NCBI GenBank assembly: GCA_028872955.1
Contig: JAGWNX010000037.1
Coordinates: forward strand, 1 to 35,043
Direction: 5' to 3'
Length of the DNA: 35,043 bases
From: Acidobacteriota bacterium
GTDB lineage: Bacteria > Acidobacteriota > Terriglobia > Terriglobales > Acidobacteriaceae
The position numbers and the translations under genes were made by a program. Position 1 is the first letter of the stretch; each line of letters begins with the position of its first letter. This document shows positions 34,384 through 35,043 of this stretch, one piece after another. The notes beneath the pieces were generated by a model. That model was not told the origin of the DNA and searched no databases. It saw only the letters and a program-made list of their open reading frames with translations.

Positions 34384-34959
34384 ATGAGCGAGACGCAGAC
34401 CAATCCAACCCCTAAGCTACGTCAGAAGGGCCGGCTGATGTCGGCCTCAGAGATTGAGCGCACCCTGGTGCGGCTAGCCCACGAGATCGTGGAGAAGAAC
34501 GACGGCAGTGCCAACCTGGGCCTGGTCGGCATCAAGCGCCGTGGGGTTCCGCTGGCACAGCGTCTGGCAGCGCTCATTACCAAGATCGAGAAGCGCCCCG
34601 TCGATACAGGCGTGCTCGATATCAGCTTCTATCGCGACGATCTCTCTACCAGCGGCACCCGGCCTACGGTCAACGCAGGTGACATTGGCTTTGATGTGAC
34701 GGGGCGCGACATCATCCTGCTGGACGATGTGCTCTACACCGGCCGCACGATTCGCGCTGCGCTGGACGCACTGTTCAGCCACGGCCGGCCCAAGAGCGTG
34801 CAACTGCTGGTGCTCATCGACCGCGGCCACCGCGAACTCCCCATTCAGGCTACCTTTACCGGCCGCTTCATCCCGACCTCGCGCCGCGAGATCATTGAGG
34901 TGAAACTCAATGAGATCGACGGGCAGGAGCAGGTGCTGCTGGTGGAACTGGCGGACTAG
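34384..34959 (+). CDS. pyrR: PyrR: pyrimidine regulator / uracil phosphoribosyltransferase
   Basis: In known cases PyrR binds pyr leader RNA with UMP/UTP to promote attenuation and also makes UMP from uracil and PRPP. It has 191 residues with GLVGIKRRGVPLAQRLA, ISFYRDDLS, and the PRPP-binding loop IILLDDVLYTGRTIRAAL. RGHRELPIQATFTGRFIPTS completes the family pattern. Only 42 bp separate it from the upstream gene and 8 bp from the next, so no space is left here for a standard attenuator leader. The ATG lacks a Shine-Dalgarno; a TATCAT box lies 13 nt before it. Confidence 0.93.
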   Translation: MSETQTNPTPKLRQKGRLMSASEIERTLVRLAHEIVEKNDGSANLGLVGIKRRGVPLAQRLAALITKIEKRPVDTGVLDISFYRDDLSTSGTRPTVNAGDIGFDVTGRDIILLDDVLYTGRTIRAALDALFSHGRPKSVQLLVLIDRGHRELPIQATFTGRFIPTSRREIIEVKLNEIDGQEQVLLVELAD

Positions 34960-34967
34960 GGCGGACG

Positions 34968-35043
34968 ATGCAGGCTGAGGCACCACAGATCGCCGCAGGT
35001 TCGCTGCTGAGTGTCGAGGAGCTGAGCATCCCGCAGGTCGGCC
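34968..35043 (+). CDS. pyrB: Probable aspartate carbamoyltransferase PyrB (5' end only)
   Basis: 25 codons before the window ends: MQAEAPQIAAGSLLSVEELS and onward. The GSLLSVEELS segment resembles the PyrB N-terminus (LLSIEDLS). Starting 8 bp after pyrR also fits, since pyrR-pyrB is a common order. Too short to be sure. Confidence 0.55.
   Translation, partial: MQAEAPQIAAGSLLSVEELSIPQVG

Overview
The window is GC-rich DNA of a free-living heterotrophic bacterium. The mix of genes points to Acidobacteriota, probably Acidobacteriaceae (Terriglobus/Granulicella/Edaphobacter-like). The pointers are a giant IPT/TIG plus beta-propeller lipoprotein, secreted hemicellulases, small zinc-ribbon proteins, and PyrR next to a probable pyrB. 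That assignment is inference from gene content; there is no rRNA or other marker in the window to confirm it. I see no phage, transposase, CRISPR array or toxin-antitoxin pair.

Layout, left to right. (1) 1-7.3 kb: haem biosynthesis genes hemH (cut by the left edge) and hemE lie on the minus strand. Between them sits a divergent pair, a Tat-type sulfatase and its radical-SAM formylglycine-generating maturase. Then come purS, inorganic pyrophosphatase and an APC permease. (2) 7.4-12.4 kb: a tRNA-Ser(GCT) with its own promoter and terminator, then a 1478-residue lipoprotein built of seven IPT/TIG domains, two related propeller-like blocks and one DUF11-like domain. (3) 12.4-13.3 kb: a gene-poor gap with no recognisable gene. 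(4) 13.3-20.7 kb: a four-gene plus-strand cluster of exported enzymes for hemicellulose side chains (two GH51 arabinofuranosidases, a CE1-like esterase, a GH31 alpha-xylosidase-like enzyme). (5) 20.7-21.6 kb: tRNA-Val(GAC), a pgsA-like phosphatidyltransferase and a 52-residue zinc-ribbon-like protein. (6) 21.8-28.2 kb: a complete ISC iron-sulfur assembly operon, iscR-iscS-iscU-iscA-hscB-hscA-fdx-iscX, in the order seen in gamma/beta-proteobacteria. (7) 28.2-35 kb: murJ, a LysR regulator with a YeiH-type transporter, a zinc-ribbon protein with a MerR regulator, a lipoprotein, a zinc-ribbon membrane protein, pyrR and the first codons of a probable pyrB.

How they work together. The ISC operon supplies a cysteine desulfurase (IscS), scaffold (IscU), carrier (IscA), dedicated chaperone pair (HscA/HscB), ferredoxin and IscX. 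IscR probably represses the operon through a GACT-N5-AGTC palindrome next to its promoter. Likely users of these clusters in the window include the sulfatase maturase, with a radical-SAM cluster plus SPASM cysteines. The hydrolase cluster would strip arabinose, acyl groups and xylose from arabinoxyloglucan- or arabinoxylan-type oligosaccharides outside the cytoplasm.

A recurring layout feature is that four of the five convergent protein-coding pairs meet with stop codons that overlap by 4 nt or directly abut. The observations most worth checking are the ISC operon and its putative operator, the altered metal-site motif of the sulfatase, the overlapping-stop pattern, and the internally duplicated lipoprotein.
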